Shown: piece after piece, positions 6,571 through 7,891 of the stretch
Layout of the letters: every line of letters begins with the position of its first letter
How positions within the stretch are numbered: the first letter of the stretch is position 1
NCBI GenBank assembly: GCA_003541985.1
Contig: DPLM01000398.1
Location: 1 to 7,891 of the forward strand
DNA: 7,891 bases
Direction of reading: 5' to 3'
DNA from: Deltaproteobacteria bacterium
GTDB taxonomy: Bacteria; SAR324; NAC60-12
The notes under the pieces: model-generated
Seen by the model: the letters and a program-made list of their open reading frames with translations, nothing else
What the model was told of the DNA's origin: nothing
Database searches by the model: none
Translations under genes and position numbers: made by a program

Positions 6571-6588
6571 CCAACAATAGATTTTTGA

Positions 6589-7734
6589 ATGCAACATACG
6601 ATTTTAAAAGCCTGGCTAGGACTATTTAATTTAGTTCTGTGGACTTTAATAGCATGTTTGGGACTGTTCAATGAATGGCCATCAAAACTTTTTCCAGCAG
6701 AAGCATCATCCCTGCTCGTGGAAATCCAGTGGTGGACATTGATTGTACTGGCTTACGTTTGCATTATGCTCCCACTAGATATAGTGGGTGGATTCGTAAT
6801 TCCAAAATTATCAAACTATAGAAAAGAAAGTTTTCCTGAATTTTGGAAGAGATTGAGTCGCGGTATCATATTGCACGCCGCTATTTTGTGGGTATCAGGT
6901 CCGCTGGTAATGGAAATTGGGAAGCAATACGGAATTTTAGGGGTGATGGCGCTTCTAATGAGCACGTCCACTTTAATGCTACTGTTACAAAATCCCTTGG
7001 CCCGGATCGTAGCTGGTTATAAAACTGACAATGAAGACCGAGAGAACTTCCAAAGGAAGATAGGCGAGTTGCTTAGTCGAAAAACGGAAGTCGTTAAAGA
7101 AGAAGATCCTACCTTTGCTGGAGGCATTACCGGACTGCCCTGGCTGGAAAAAACAATTATACCTTCCCGCTGGTTAGAAATGTCTGAGGACGAATTGAAG
7201 GCTCAAGTCTTACGTAGGATCGGAGCACTTCGAACTCACAGCAGACACCGAGGTGTTATGGTGGCAATATTGTGGAATTTATATGGCTTTTACTCGGCTA
7301 GTCTCTTCTCAGGTGCTGGTGTTGAGACAGTCCGGGGCCTATTCCTGACAAGTATGGCTTTTGTTGTTTGGATGTGCCTTGGTCAAGTAATTTTGCCGAA
7401 TCTTAGTAAAACAGGCTCAACTGAAGCTGACAGATACGTTACAGCCAATGGGGTTTCAGAATCTGCACTCGAATCAGCACTGAGAAGCCAAATGCAATTG
7501 TCTCGCGATGGACAGATAGAAATGGAACGTTTGGAAAAGTTGCTCTCGCCATCTTTGCCAATTAATCAGCGTCTCGAATTCTTGCGCATGGAACCTTCAG
7601 GGCTGCCGGGCGCTTGGGATAGCGCACGCATTGCCCAATTTTTATCCTGGAGCTGCCTCGGTTGGTTCTCAAGAGCTGACTACAGTCTTTGTGGCCACCC
7701 GCAAAACTGGGTACTACAGTCTGGTGATTGTTGA
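6589..7734 (+). CDS. Membrane protein resembling an M48 metalloprotease without the HExxH zinc motif
   Basis: The 381-residue protein has hydrophobic segments near 9-27, 48-70, 92-108, 114-134, 223-240 and 249-268. An M48-like pattern is visible in order. TIIPSRWLEMSEDELKAQVL (189-208) resembles the strand and helix that lead into the zinc helix. The position of HExxH reads RRIGA (209-213). TEADRYVTANGVSESALESA (278-297) matches the EADRxA region with the third zinc ligand (E279), and SPSLPINQRLEFL (320-332) resembles the STHPxxxxRI segment. The likely reading is an inactive M48 homologue, function unknown. The start is ATG at 6589: an in-frame TGA lies directly upstream and the next Met is residue 60. 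No Shine-Dalgarno is visible, so translation may be weak or leaderless. It follows the rhodopsin by 107 bp containing two hairpins, so co-transcription is doubtful. The M48 link is my inference from motifs. Confidence 0.75.
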   Translation: MQHTILKAWLGLFNLVLWTLIACLGLFNEWPSKLFPAEASSLLVEIQWWTLIVLAYVCIMLPLDIVGGFVIPKLSNYRKESFPEFWKRLSRGIILHAAILWVSGPLVMEIGKQYGILGVMALLMSTSTLMLLLQNPLARIVAGYKTDNEDRENFQRKIGELLSRKTEVVKEEDPTFAGGITGLPWLEKTIIPSRWLEMSEDELKAQVLRRIGALRTHSRHRGVMVAILWNLYGFYSASLFSGAGVETVRGLFLTSMAFVVWMCLGQVILPNLSKTGSTEADRYVTANGVSESALESALRSQMQLSRDGQIEMERLEKLLSPSLPINQRLEFLRMEPSGLPGAWDSARIAQFLSWSCLGWFSRADYSLCGHPQNWVLQSGDC

Positions 7735-7891
7735 CGCTACTGAAGCGGTCACTCAAACAAGTCGACCACTTCCATTTTCCTCCTCAGACAGTTTCTGCCG
7801 TTTCCCTCTCCCCGCTTAAATTTAAACATCAAATTTGCTCTTTTCTATCAAAAAAGTTACTAAAATTTTATTCAAAGCAGCAATTAGCGCA
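7735..7891. other. No feature recognised at the right edge
   Basis: The last 157 bases become AT-rich from about 7815. I see no convincing gene start, hairpin terminator or RNA gene on either strand. Confidence 0.5.

Noticed and set aside
7631..7819. A protein-like reading in the +1 frame over the 3' end of the M48-like gene, suggesting a frameshifted C terminus.
   Set aside because: The main frame itself ends plausibly (a Trp/Leu-rich helix, then a short polar tail) and keeps M48-like order up to residue 332 and beyond. No site of frame change is needed. Close homologues would settle it.

Overview
The window holds a compact, retinal-based light-harvesting locus of the kind carried by aquatic, mostly marine, bacterioplankton. 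Its core is a four-gene carotenoid-to-retinal operon on the minus strand and a divergently transcribed proton-pumping rhodopsin on the plus strand. The genes look bacterial: Shine-Dalgarno sequences, tight overlaps and no introns. I cannot assign a phylum from the sequence alone.

Minus-strand operon, read from about 5181 down to 1: crtE (prenyl diphosphate synthase), a single gene fusing phytoene desaturase (CrtI) to phytoene synthase (CrtB), crtY (lycopene beta-cyclase), and the first 125 codons of blh (beta-carotene 15,15'-dioxygenase), which runs off the left edge. The junctions are a 4-bp ATGA overlap, a 1-bp gap and a 12-bp gap, so the genes are almost certainly co-transcribed and probably translationally coupled. 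Together they would convert C5/C15 precursors to GGPP, phytoene, lycopene, beta-carotene and finally retinal.

Divergent intergenic region, 5182-5701: a very AT-rich stretch (37 G/C in 240 bases over 5281-5520 by hand count). It contains an 18-bp perfect palindrome and a perfect TTGAT-N4-ATCAA site of the FNR/CRP type centred 21 bp away. A less AT-rich leader with two hairpins follows, then a strong ribosome binding site.

Plus strand: a 259-residue rhodopsin whose sequence resembles the Gloeobacter rhodopsin/xanthorhodopsin branch rather than classic proteorhodopsin. It has the Asp-Thr-Glu proton-pump triad, a green-type Leu and the Schiff-base Lys. It carries Phe where antenna-binding relatives have the fenestration Gly. 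Two hairpins follow it. Next comes a 381-residue membrane protein that looks like an M48-type metalloprotease whose HExxH zinc motif has been lost, a probable pseudoprotease. The last 157 bases hold no gene I can support.

The operon supplies retinal and the rhodopsin uses it to pump protons. The role of the M48-like protein is unknown, and its linkage may be incidental.
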